From: Hybos culiciformis
Taxonomy: Eukaryota > Arthropoda > Insecta > Diptera > Hybotidae
Length of the DNA: 64,000 nt
Assembly: GCA_964007475.1 (NCBI GenBank)
Contig: OZ023275.1
Span: 27,891,433 to 27,955,432, forward strand
Direction: 5' to 3'
Shown here: positions 39,151 to 51,381 of the stretch, piece by piece
Layout: each line of letters begins with the position of its first letter
Numbering within the stretch: position 1 is the first letter of the stretch
Notes under the pieces: generated by a model
Seen by the model: only the letters and a program-made list of their open reading frames with translations
What the model was told of the DNA's origin: nothing
The model's database searches: none
Program-made: the position numbers and the translations under genes

Positions 39151-40016
39151 GTACTGAAGGTTTCACTTATATATTAATACATTTTAAAAATATCACTACA
39201 CCGTTAAGTTTTTCTGAGATAAATGTTCCAGAATTGGACGGAAAATAAAGAAAATTTTATTTGTGATTTTAATAATAGCTGTTCACGAAGAAAATTGATA
39301 CTGTGATATTCATATATTTAAAGAATAAATTTCGAAATTGACAGATGTAAGTATAATGATATAATTCGCGTATGTCTGTCAACATACATTATAGTTGAAA
39401 GCAGCAAAAATATCAAAGCAAATAGACTGAACTGAAAGTTTACTACAAGCAAAACTTGCATAAGTACTTGCGAAATATTTGATTTTTAAAACATCGAAAT
39501 TATGCAAGAAAAATTTCAAATTTTAATTTAATATAAATTCATTTATTTTTTTTTTTTAAATAAAAAGAAAATTGAAAATTTTAAGAACTGCCTTAAAATT
39601 TAAGTTCCAAAAAATAATATTATTTCTATATTATATAACTTTAGAAGCAAAAGTTTTATTTAACATAAAAAAAATATAATAAAAAATAAAATAAATAAAA
39701 ACGACGAGTGGATTACTCCATTCCTGCTCAAGTTAAAAATTCATGAAAGAAATTAAAACTTTTTTATGCAAGATTTAATTGTGGTTTAACTATATTTTAT
39801 ACATTTTAATTGAAGAAAATTTAATTTTTCTGATGTTTTCACAAAAAAAACGAAAATAAAACTTTTGAAAAGTGAATTAAAAATTTTAATAAGAAAAAAA
39901 AAAATTAAAATGAAACGAAAAATTTTTAATTAAGTTTCCCCCAGAAGTTTTTTTTTTTCTCTCTCTTTACATTGCATTTGCAATCTTATAAAAGTATTAA
40001 TTATTATTCTCATTAT

Positions 40017-40046
40017 CATTATAATTATTATTATTATTATTATTTT
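40017..40046. repeat. (ATT)n microsatellite
   Basis: Interrupted then perfect ATT triplets, followed by poly-T. Confidence 0.85.
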
Positions 40047-43000
40047 ATTTTTTTTTAGCAAAAAATGTTTTTTCATTTTATTTTCATTTTTAATTGAAAT
40101 ATATGAAGTTCAAATTTTTATGCCTCAACAAAGTGTAGTCTGAAAAGTGCTTAAATTTGCTGCAACAGCTGCGTATTCCTTGTTTTGCATCCATATGTAG
40201 TACGTATGAAGTAGATGATTTTATTACGTATCGCTAATTTTTTCATAAAAATTAAAGAAAGCTCACACTATTTACAATATCCGATAAAAATTTTCTAATC
40301 AGTATTTGCTTTTGGTAAATTTTTTTTTTAGAATGGTGACTCAGTAGCTACTTTTTGTAATGATAAGTAAATTTAATATATTTGTTATTATAATTCCACT
40401 GAAGATTTATTTAAATGCATTGCAATTTTGTTGCATGAAAGCAGAATGCATTTTTCTTTAGAAAAAGCAATAAAAATTAATTATTTTTGTCTGACAAAAT
40501 TTGTCAAATTTCATTGCTATACATTTTTTAATGATATATTATGTACATACATTTACTTATATTATAATATTTATAATATTAAATGGATAATTTTCAGCGC
40601 ATATTGCAAGAAAGTAATATAGTTTTAGTTGCATATAGTCTTTCTGCTATGTATATACAGTTTTTCTCTATCAAGATTTTATTCTTTCAGTGATGCTTAT
40701 GTTTACACAAAAAAAAACTCATCCCTTCTTGACAAAGATCCTGATTTTATATTTATGGAAAAGGGTTAATATTATTTCATAGGAAAATTCAAAGCATTTA
40801 ACAGAACTTATTTTAAAACTTTTAATAAATATACCAATCATAAGGGATCTCGCATTTGATTTCATTAATCTATTCAATTTATAAAAAATTCAATTTAATT
40901 TCTGAATAATTCAAATGTTAATTCAAAAGAAAATAAATGTATACAATGCATTTTCAAGCGCACAAATTTTTTCACTTCCAAGTGAATTGAATTGAAATTT
41001 TAACTTATATCAAAGCAAACCATTAAATCTAAATAACAACATCATTTTTCAATTTTCTTACAACAAAAACTAATTTTTCTTTGAGAAACAGTAAACAATA
41101 TATCAACATTTGAACGAAATACATTAAGAAAGCATATGGAAATAAAACTAAAAAAAACAAAAATGTTTAACATATTTTGGCTTTAATAACACGTAAAATT
41201 ATATTTATACTCAATAATATATGAAATTTTTGTACAACAATAAAAACAAAACTAATGAAAATTTATATTCATTCAAATAAAAAAATACAAAAATAAAAAT
41301 GAATTTAAAATAAAATTCAGCCTTAAGCCAATATTTTCTCGTAAAAAAAGTACTACTGTCATTTAAGCATATTTTCATTATTATTCTTTAAAAAAAATCA
41401 TATTCGGAAAACATAAACAACGTTTTGAAATCTAGATATCAGAAAGTTTATGTAATTTCCATACCTCCTAATCTTTTTGATTATATGAAAAAGTATGTGA
41501 AATAATATAGATATAATATAGATAAGTATGATAGATTAAGTAAGATAATCAAGAGACTTAATGGAAACCAAACAAAAAATACTTTCTGGAATATTTTGTT
41601 TTTTTTTTATTAATTTTAAAGCCGTTTTTAAGCAATGTCAAACTTGAATTATAAAGGAATTTGTTGGCATAATCCGTTCATCCATAAAAAAATCTCTGGC
41701 TGAATCCATCATGGTTTCCAGTTAACCTTGAAGTAGATACCTATGATGTGTGTTATACATAATATTCATACAAAAAAAAATAAAACAGAAAAAAAAGTAA
41801 TTTTGTTTTATAATTTTCATTTTGTCGTCATTCTTCCGTCTGAATTTTCTATCTTTCTATAAAATATAGCTCTGGAAAGATAAAAAAAGAAAATAACAAT
41901 TTTTATAAAGATATTTTTACTTTATTTTCTAAATTTTGCCGTGGTACATTCAGATTAAAAAAGATATGCTTACTTCTAAAGGACTTTTTTATTTTCATGA
42001 TTTTTATAAGAATTTCTATTTATTTTTTTTTTGTTCCTTTTATTTAACTTATTATTGAATGTCTTCCTACAACTGTTATGGTTTTTTAAAAGATAAAAGA
42101 AAGATGTCTTTTTTCGCCAGAGGACAATTGTAAAAGTTAAAATGAATTTTTTTTTCTCTATGTAATTTTTAGTCCAGATCTGAGTTTGAAAGAAAAAAAC
42201 ATAAATGAAAAATACATAGAAAAAAATATCGTCCATTATTTTTACTGATTCCAAGTCAAAACACAAAATGCATTAACGTTATTTCTATGCAAAAAAAAAT
42301 AAAACCCAGTTAGATAAATGATAAAGAGAAATAAATTCAAAAACAGCTTTAGTTAACTAAAAGATTTTTGTTATTTTAAATACTGAGTACTTTAGTAACA
42401 AACTTCTTTCAGTATAATTATTTATTAACAATTTTCGTTCCTATTTTAATTTTACTTTTCTGACACCAATATTTAGACAGATTAGAAAAAAATATTATTA
42501 AAATACTTATGTTTTATAATTTTTTAATAATTATGCTGTCTTGTCTGTAAACTATTAGATTCAAACAAACATGTTAAGCTTAATTATATAAAAATAATTT
42601 TGAACTCGTGTAAACAATAAAACAAGACATATTTTTAGTGGGGATTCAGAAATTTAGAAATTAATAATTATTTAAAAGATTGCAAAGAAAAAATAACTTA
42701 AGTGTTACAAGTATTTCTGTTGGATTTAAATACTCTTACTTATATCATCATGTATTTAAATCTTATAAAGCAAATAATATTTAATGTCTTAACATCGTGG
42801 AATATATGAAGAAGTACAATATTTTTATGTTGTATACGTGTATGTAGTATTAAAAGTCCTTATTCAAACATTTTTTCATAATAATATTTATTCTATAATC
42901 TTATTTAATCTAACGCAGATTATGATTTATAAAAATTTACAACAAGTTCACAAGTGTGGGTAAACAAGATTATAAAATTTATTAAAGGGCACTTATATTT

Positions 43001-43989
43001 TTAATGGACTTAACTTACAATGTCTCCTTAATCTCCTTAATTGCAACCTAAACTTTTTATGCTTTTTTCAATATAAATTAAACGAAACTACGCATATCAT
43101 TTTATAAAATATACAAATGTACTATACCTATATTCCTGTAGTTAATTAAATATTATAAATTCCTCAAAGTGATTGTTTTTAAAGCACTAAGTATATAAAG
43201 GATCTTTTTTTTTATATAAATATGTATAATATATATGTATGTAAAATGATTTCATTAGTCTGGATAATTTTTTTATTTTATGTTGTCTCGATTTCCTAAA
43301 AGCATGTATACTTACTACATATTAAATTTTCTTTTTTTTTTTCAAACAAAAATACATAAATATGTTGTATATTAAGTACGCTACAGGAATGATGAAATTG
43401 TTAAAATTCCATAATTTATTTACTTCAAGAACTGAAAAGATAGATAGATATTAAAATCACTGAAATTATTTAATTGAAACATTATATACCTATCTGTATA
43501 TACATTGTACATTGTATACATACTAATATACTACATTATACATATATATATCAGCTCTCTTGTTTTTTTTTTTTTTTTTAATATTGTAGACAACTTAATT
43601 ATGTCTATACCGTTACCCATTAAGAAGTATATCTGGTGTTATATTTTAATTTTTGAACACAGTATGAGGTAATAAAATTGAAATGAGCATAAAGTATCTT
43701 GTAGATAGCATAATTAATGTTGACATCACTCTTAAGTCAAATAAGTATACTTAGGCACATTTGAACTTATTTTCTGGTATATCATCTTTTAAAGCAGTGT
43801 TAATAAATAAAAACATCTCTAATTTCGTTATCAACAATTTATTTATTTTTTTTTTTTTTTTTACAATTAAAATGAGAATAGCAATATTTTTTTTTGTGAA
43901 TGAAATAAATCAATATTTTTCATGTAAATAAATTGTGTTTGTGATATTTAATTCTTATTTGGTTAAACTGATATAACTACTAACGTATT

Positions 43990-44057
43990 TATTATTATAA
44001 TAATAATATGATATATATATTATAATATATTATAATAATAATATAATATAATAATAT
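43990..44057. repeat. Compound TA/ATA low-complexity tract
   Basis: Only A and T apart from two G bases, with interleaved AATA, TATA and ATAATA repeats that are largely self-complementary. Confidence 0.85.
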
Positions 44058-46272
44058 GGATTTATACTATATTTATTTATTTTTCATAAGTATATATTAA
44101 TTTAATCACATTTAATCTAATAAGAATTTTTTTTTTATTTTCAGGTAAAATGTTCTTCCTATGTTAATTTGTTCGAGGTTTGATAATGTAAAATAGTCAT
44201 CATCAGCATTATATAAGTATAATTGTCTTGATCTGTCACTGAAGCTAAACGTTTTTGTTTTTTTTTTTACGAAATTATATTTTTAAAGCTGATTGAGGGT
44301 AAAAACCAGCTCGCTTGAACCTCGAATCGTTTTCGAAGATAAATAAAGACAAAAAAAAATAAACGGATTTCAAAGAATTGTTTGGTTTGCATTTGAAGTA
44401 ATCAATTTTACCGTCATACTGATGAAAACTACAAATATACCGAATTAATTAATCTAATTCAAGAACTTATCGCAAACTTTTTGTTTCACTTGATACACAA
44501 TGTATATTTATAATCCGTAATTTTAGAAATATTATAAAAAGTGTATATAAATTTGAATTGTATAGAAGATGTTCATAAATAACCAAAAAGAACATTCTCA
44601 ATAATATTCTACCTTTAATCAATAATAATTATTTATTAATAAATTATTTACTTTATAAATGTCATTTAAATATTTTTACTTCAATTTACATTTATAAATA
44701 AATTTTAAATTTTTCATATTCAAAAATTCTATATAAAATCAAAGTTCTGGAGTATTTACATTTTTTTTATTTCTTTAAATTTACTTTTCATTAATGGAAT
44801 TTATGTATTCCGGAATAAAATAAAAAATGAAAATCTACATAATGCAATCAAAATGGCTGAATTAAATACATATTTTTTTTTTTTCCTTACACAAAATGAA
44901 AAAAAATTAAAATTACCATAAATAAAAATCTCTTTTCATTGAAAACATATTACTATATATTCAGCAGAGAACTTTAAAAGCGATAGAATGAAGTACTTAA
45001 TAAAAAAAAAATTGAAAAGAAGGGTACTTGAATGATTAATTAGTGATTGTCTCTTGGGTTTTTCATATTTTTTTTTTTTTTTTTTTACATAAAAGTGATG
45101 TTGCAATGAGAAGGATAAAAAAAATATAATAATTAACTTATTTCTAATAAATTAAAGAGAGTTTTTCATTCAAATTTCACTTTATAAAAATAAAAAAAAA
45201 AAGTGTGTGTTTTGTTTGTATATATATAAAAAATTTTGAATCAAAATGTTGAAAATAATCATGCCATTTTTAGAGGACCCTTCAAAAAAAAAAAAATGTA
45301 TACATAGATATATAAAAATATTATACATTATAATTATACATATATTTCTTTTTTATAAAAATTATTGAGTTTAAGTGCTTTTTGAATTTAAGTGGTAATG
45401 AATATTTCAAGTGCTCAAAGAATAAAAACCATGAAAAAAAAATTTTCATACATACATATAGATCTTATTTTCACTATTATAATATACTACTGTTTGTACA
45501 ATATATAATAATCTACTTTAGTTATATATTTAAATAATAATAAATTCTTCTGTGTCATTAAAGAAAAAAAAATCTGCACAAAAAATTAGAACTTTACATA
45601 TATATATTTTGTCAGCACCCTGGCTTATATGTGAATGAGATTGTGTGGACACTTATTCAATATTGGCTTGAATGAAATAATTGTGTTATTTTTTTTAAAT
45701 AATTCTGGATCCTCATATCAACTATATATATAATTTTGTAGTTCTGTCCAATCATTGTAGAAATTTGTCGTTTAACAAAATTATGAACTATGAAAAGGGA
45801 ATTTTCAAAATGCAAACCTCTATTGAAGTAAATGTAATACATAGAAAATAAGATATTCTTTTATATAACTTTTTAATTCATTCTGAAGTTATAACATCCA
45901 GAAATCAAAATTTTTGATATCTAAGTTTATTTAAGTAAGACCATGTGTTTTATTTGTAAATGACCAGACAAAACTTTTACTGTAAATTGCAATTTTATAT
46001 TTAGCTGAAAAATAAAAAAAAATGGAAAAATACATTATGCAATAAAAGTATTTCCTCTTCTTCAAAAAGGGAAAAAAAAATTTACATTTTACATAACTTT
46101 TAATGTTTTATTATATATATATGTATGTATATAGTTTTTTCTTTGAAAAAAAAATGTTTACATATACATTTATTTATTTTTAAAAAATACAATTTTTCTG
46201 CAAAAACCCATAAAAAAGAAAAATCGTCGGTTAAGAACTACATGCTTATCCATGTCTATACAATGAATTAAA

Positions 46273-46273
<1 letters not shown>

Positions 46274-46308
<35 letters not shown>

Positions 46309-46311
46309 ATA
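46274..46311. repeat. (AAAT)n microsatellite
   Basis: Nine or so uninterrupted AAAT tetramers. Confidence 0.95.
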
Positions 46312-46375
46312 GACATAATATGCTATTAGAATGAATAATATTGTTTTTTAGTTCATGATTGCTAAGCTATAGTGA

Positions 46376-46522
46376 CAGCTTGATCAGACTAAAATCCTTC
46401 TTGAATTGTTAATCTCTAAGAACATTAAACTTGGTAATGGTTTACAAGAATATCCACATCTTGATGATGCGAAATTAAAAGTTTGTGGTTTGACATTACC
46501 ACTTTTACTATTATTTAATTAA
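46376..46522 (+). pseudogene. Protein-like frame of 48 codons, possibly decayed coding
   Basis: Stop-bounded plus-strand frame reading QLDQTKILLELLISKNIKL, then GNGLQEYPHLDDAKLKVCGL, before TAA. There is no ATG near its start. The tract upstream ends in GTGACAG, a possible acceptor. Residue variety is higher than in chance frames here. Unrecognised. Confidence 0.25.
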
Positions 46523-49500
46523 GTTTTCAAAAATTTTCTTCCGCCTCCAGAGTTAATTTCCTGTGCATTTACCTGCACTCCCCTGCACTGGGGGAGATAA
46601 AATGTTCTGCAAAAACTTTTAAAATAACATTTTCAATGAATAAAGACAAATTATTTGATAAGTGAAGTCACCCAGTTTTAAGGAAAAGATTTTTTTTTAT
46701 GATTTTTTAATCGATTCTATACGATATATTCTTTTATTTATGTATATATATATATATATTTTTTTAACCCATAACTCTTTATGATTTTTCTACTTTTTTT
46801 TTTTTGTTTGTGTTTCGGCAGTGGAAAAATTATATTTAAAATCAAAAAAAAAAAAACAAGCAACAATCGCGAAATGGCAGAAAAAGTCATAAAATATTAA
46901 AAAAAAAAAAAAAAGACCATAAAAAGTTTAATTTTTTTTTTTTTTTTTAAGTTCTGTGCCTTTTTTTAAATTACAAATATTATTCACGGTGTAAAATTTT
47001 AATATGAAAAAATTATTTTTTTTATGTTTTTACGGATTATCAGCTGAAAATATATAATAAAGAAAGAGACTAATTTTATTTTTATTTTTTTTTATTTTCT
47101 TTTCTTTAGTTTTCCATTGAGCTTCTTAATAAATTCTAAAGAATTAATAAAATAAAATTTTAAATACAGAAAACAAGTAAAAACATTTTTATTTTTTTTA
47201 TAGTTTTAAAATATTTAAAAGCTATATTTAACAAGAGCTAAGAGTTGTTGGAAACAATTGGCAGCACGCGTCAAATAAACGGTGTTTCTAACACTAGAGA
47301 GCAATTTGTTTGCAAAAATTTTCAATTTATTTGATCAGTCCACTCCTAATTTCAGATATTTTAATTCAATTTTTTTTTTTTTTTATTTTAATTGAGAAAT
47401 ATATAATATCTGAAATTGATAGCGGTGCTGCATATCAGAAGTCAAAAAAAAAAAAAAAAAAATAGGTACCAACATAAAATTATCGCGCTCTGCAATGCGC
47501 ATATTTTATTAAAATACAGTGTATGTATATAGTAAACAAACAAACAAAAAAAAATTAAATTTGCTTTAGAAAATTTATTCATTCATTTAAATTTTAATGA
47601 ATGTGTTTTTTTTTTTTTTTTTTTAAATAAATATTTATAAAATAATGAACAATAAAAAAATATGCATTCATATATAAATTTTTATTTTCTTGTACATCTA
47701 AGCTCCTTTGAGCATTTTAAATGTGCTGCTTTTTAAATGTGCTCTCACGAATAGTAAAAAATAATAACAAAAAAAAAAACCACAAACTTTTCATACCATA
47801 GAAATTGAAGCAAAAAATAACTTTTTTTTTCTTTTTTTTTTTTTTTTGAGGTGATAACATTGCAAAAAAAAAAAAAAATCGCGCTATTTTAAATGAAATG
47901 TTAAAATAATATTAACAAAAACAAAAATTCAAAAAAAAAAAAATAATTAAATAAAAAGTCACTTTATCTTGTTAATTAATTTAGAACGAAAAGGTGGAAT
48001 AATTAAAAAAAAAAAAAAAAAACAGTTTGCTAAATAAATTCACTTTGTGCAATTAAAAACTTTTTTTTTTTTAAATAGTTAGATGTAGGTATCTATAAGG
48101 GAAATTTAAGAATAATATCCCACAGAAAGAAACATAATAATAATAATATTCATTAAGGCTAATGTTTTTTTTTTTTTTTTACTGAAATGTTTTAAACAGA
48201 TAAAATGTCAATTTCCCAATAGAAATTGAAATAAGGACCAGATTTTTTGCTTTATAAATTTGGGCGAAAAAAAAAGACTAGACTTGAGAAAAAAATCATT
48301 TTTGATGCAATTCTTTAACAAACGAATAACTATATAATATGTAACAAAATTATATAAAATCAAAAGATAACTAGCAGAGAAACTTTGTTTGCTAAGCTAA
48401 AACATTCAAAGATGTTTTGTTTTGTTTTTTCAACCAAAAGCCATTTAATTTAATTTGAACGTACTTATTTTTAAATAAATATAATTTAAAACTTAATTTG
48501 ATAGGAAAGTTAATAATTTGATTGCCGCTCGCTGTAACGACGAGCCTCTCCACTACTGGACAGTTTTCCCTTATTTTTTGATGGGAAAGCTGTAGTTCAA
48601 GCTAAAGTTCAACTGTTTAATTTAATAGATTTAATAGTGTGAATATCGTTATTATATAAAATAAAGTATTACATGCCTATTATGTATGTATAATATCTGT
48701 ATTTATATTTATTTAAAAGACTAAAACAAAAAAAAAGGGAAACATTTTATTACTGAATTAAAATTCTTATTAAATTATAAAAATTAAATTTATTGCACAA
48801 AATTAAAACTAATGCAAATAAAAATGTTTATTATTATACATAAATATATTTATATATATTTTTATAGGTATTATATATATGTATTGCTGAAGGTATAGAA
48901 AAAGAAATTAATGTTTTCACCATAATATAATTGTTATTTTATGATTCTTTTTAAAATATAATCCAGCCACAGATCATAAATATTTTCTTTTTTTCATATT
49001 ATTGAAGTTTATAGTGTAATACAACCTACACAAAAAACTACCACTATAGCGTTATGCTGAAAATGCAAAAAAAAAAAAAATTAAAAAAAAATATTATATC
49101 CAATTAACAACACTGTGATTATTTTATATAATTTTCTGTCATTTTTATTTATTTTTATAATTATTATTTGATGTGATAAAAATCTAGAAATCATAAGATG
49201 TTGATTTCGCAAAGTATATACAGAAGTAAACAACCATTAAACTTGAAAAGTTATGGCTCGCTGACAGTATAATTTATGAGATATTATATTTATATAAAAA
49301 TATATTAGCTTGTACATCTAAGCGAAATTGCACAATCAGAAATAAAAGATATAGAATAAATATTTGAAACCAGAAGCCAATAAGTTTCGTCGTTTCACTG
49401 AGTCCTGATGTGTAACACATCAGTGCTAGGAATCAATATTCTTAGCAAATAAACTTTCAGCCTTAGTTTATCATCAACAAAATTTTATTCAAAATTTCAC

Positions 49501-50999
49501 TATATTAGAAGAACGGGGTTGTTTTTTGTATAATTTATTTACCCAAGTTACTTAGCTGGGTTTAAAAACGTAAAAATGTGAAATATGTATAAAATCAAAT
49601 ACCTATAATTGATAGTCATCATACCTTTAGATATATTTTTTTTTTCAGTTTCTGCATAACTAAGTTTTTTTTTTTTTTTGCTTTGTACAAAATAATTAGC
49701 TATTATTGCGAGTTTTTCATGTTATTTAAAAATTTATTAGCGATAAAAATCTTCAATAGATTTTTATGACCAAAGGAAAATGTTATTACACATATTTGCT
49801 TTCTATTTAAAAGAAAGAATTAAAAAAAATTAAAAAAAAGCATTTCAATAATAATAACAAAATATGTATGAAAAATTCTAATTCTCAATTAAAATTTATA
49901 TTCGTTGTTGCCCAAATGCCCAATAAAAATTAAGGATATAAACACAAAGCTAGAACTAGAAATTTTTGTAAATATCTAATTTCAAGTGAGCGAATTCAAG
50001 CAGATTCCACTAGTCTGATGTGGGAATTGAACGATGATCGAACAGGCCGCCGTAGAATAATGGCAATAATACCACTAAGGCACTAAGCTATGTCGACCGA
50101 TTCTATACTTCTAGATTGTACAGAAAGAAAAATTCTCTCTCTGCGTTTTGTTTGAGGTTTTTCGTTTATTTTTGGTAGATCTATTTTAGAAGAATAAATT
50201 TTGTTCTTTTTGTTTGAAAAATTTTCAATTTAGTATATATACTTATAAGTTCTGACAAATACAAAAAAAAAATCGACATCTTCCTGATGGATAATAATTA
50301 AAAATTTAGTTGAGGCTCTTTAACTAACAAAAAAGCAAATACATTCGACTTATAAAACAAAAATACATGTGTTCAGGAAAATATAAGCAAAATTATGTAT
50401 AATTGTCGTTAATTTGTTTATTATTATTTCTTTCTTTTGAAGAAATTATCGTAAATTAAAATATTTTATTATTTCATAGATATGTATAGAAAATTTATAG
50501 TAAAAAAAATAATTTTTTTTTCTTTAATTTCTTGCTTAATTTAAAATAAAAAAACATTTCCACATGATATAAATCTAATTATCACTGTGATTATTAAATT
50601 AGATTTAGTTAAATCTATTTAAAATTAAATCTATAAAGTTTTCTAATAGAATATTATTTTTATAAGTATTTAATGTAAGCACAAAATTCAATTAAAATTT
50701 TCTTCGAAATACATATATTTATTTTCTTTATTTTTTTTGTTTCTTTTTTAATCATTAAGTATAACGAACTAAATAGCATCAAATATTAAAATTATCAAAT
50801 ATCTAAAATATAAATATAATTATATTTTAAAGCAAAGTCATAAAATCATTAATAAAATTAATTTGTCCATAAATCTGTCCATAAATTTTTCCATAAATTT
50901 TATTTTCATATTTCATAATATTTATTGGTATTTAATTTATGAATTAAGAATGGTTTTAAAAGAAAGTTATAAATGAAATTATAATATCGTACAGATATG
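46523..50999. other. AT-rich DNA with small hairpins
   Basis: Includes CTCCCC...GGGGAG (46578-46596), CTGATGTG-TAA-CACATCAG (49405-49423), a complex patch at 48520-48620 and the SINE-like piece at about 50.05 kb. No gene seen. Confidence 0.5.
50015..50100 (-). repeat. tRNA-derived SINE-like fragment
   Basis: The minus strand reads CATAGCTTAGTGCC (A-box-like, 50081-50090) followed, about 48 nt on, by GTTCAATTCC (B-box-like, 50023-50032). Spacing is slightly long for a tRNA and stems pair poorly, so a SINE head or tRNA pseudogene fits better than a functional tRNA. The segment is clearly more G+C rich than its flanks. Confidence 0.45.
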
Positions 51000-51267
51000 A
51001 TGTGCCCTTTGAATGTAAAGACCGCCGACCGCGCCGCCAAAAAAGAAAACTAGTTGAACAAAAATTATTGTAGAAACTCACGTCGTCTCTAGTGTATTAA
51101 AGTTCTAAAACGAACAAAATACAAGGAGTTTCCATTTGGAGGAAACATAATTTTTAATTAAAAAGGATAGTTTGTGGTCTTCTTGTGGAATACCGAAATA
51201 GATAATTGCAATAGTAAAAACATATATTGCGGTTTATATGCTGACATTAGACCTTTTCCAATACAAC

Positions 51268-51381
51268 ATGCTGTCATCTTCATTTGGAGTTTATTTGTTT
51301 AAAATCGGCTGCGGTGTCGCTGTGGGCTTGTCATTTCCAACATTTATTTACTTTCCAGACTGTATAAGAGTCTGCACTTAG
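51268..51381 (+). CDS. 37-codon small ORF in a GC-richer islet
   Basis: ATG in the context ACAACATG opens a hydrophobic frame reading MLSSSFGVYLFKIGCGVAVG, then LSFPTFIYFP, before TAG. The surrounding 51000-51400 is the most complex non-repeat islet in this part of the window and includes GACCGCCGACCGCGCCGCC (51020-51038). It could be an exon, promoter-type sequence or a transposon remnant. A TTTACTTTCCAG acceptor-like site inside the frame (ending 51359) is an alternative reading. Confidence 0.2.
   Translation: MLSSSFGVYLFKIGCGVAVGLSFPTFIYFPDCIRVCT

Larger units (their letters stand above)
37339..46272. other. AT-rich DNA downstream of the OBP locus
   Basis: No further OBP-like exon was found on either strand. 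Short protein-like minus-strand stretches occur near 40105-40195 (MDAKQGIRSCCSKF...) and 41636-41713 (MMDSARDFFMDERIMP...), too short to annotate. The rest is low complexity. Confidence 0.5.

Noticed and set aside
44144..44175. Acceptor-like TTTTATTTTCAG followed by an open stretch that could continue the 30821 exon
   Set aside because: It ends in a stop after a few codons, and similar T-rich CAG sites are common by chance throughout the window.
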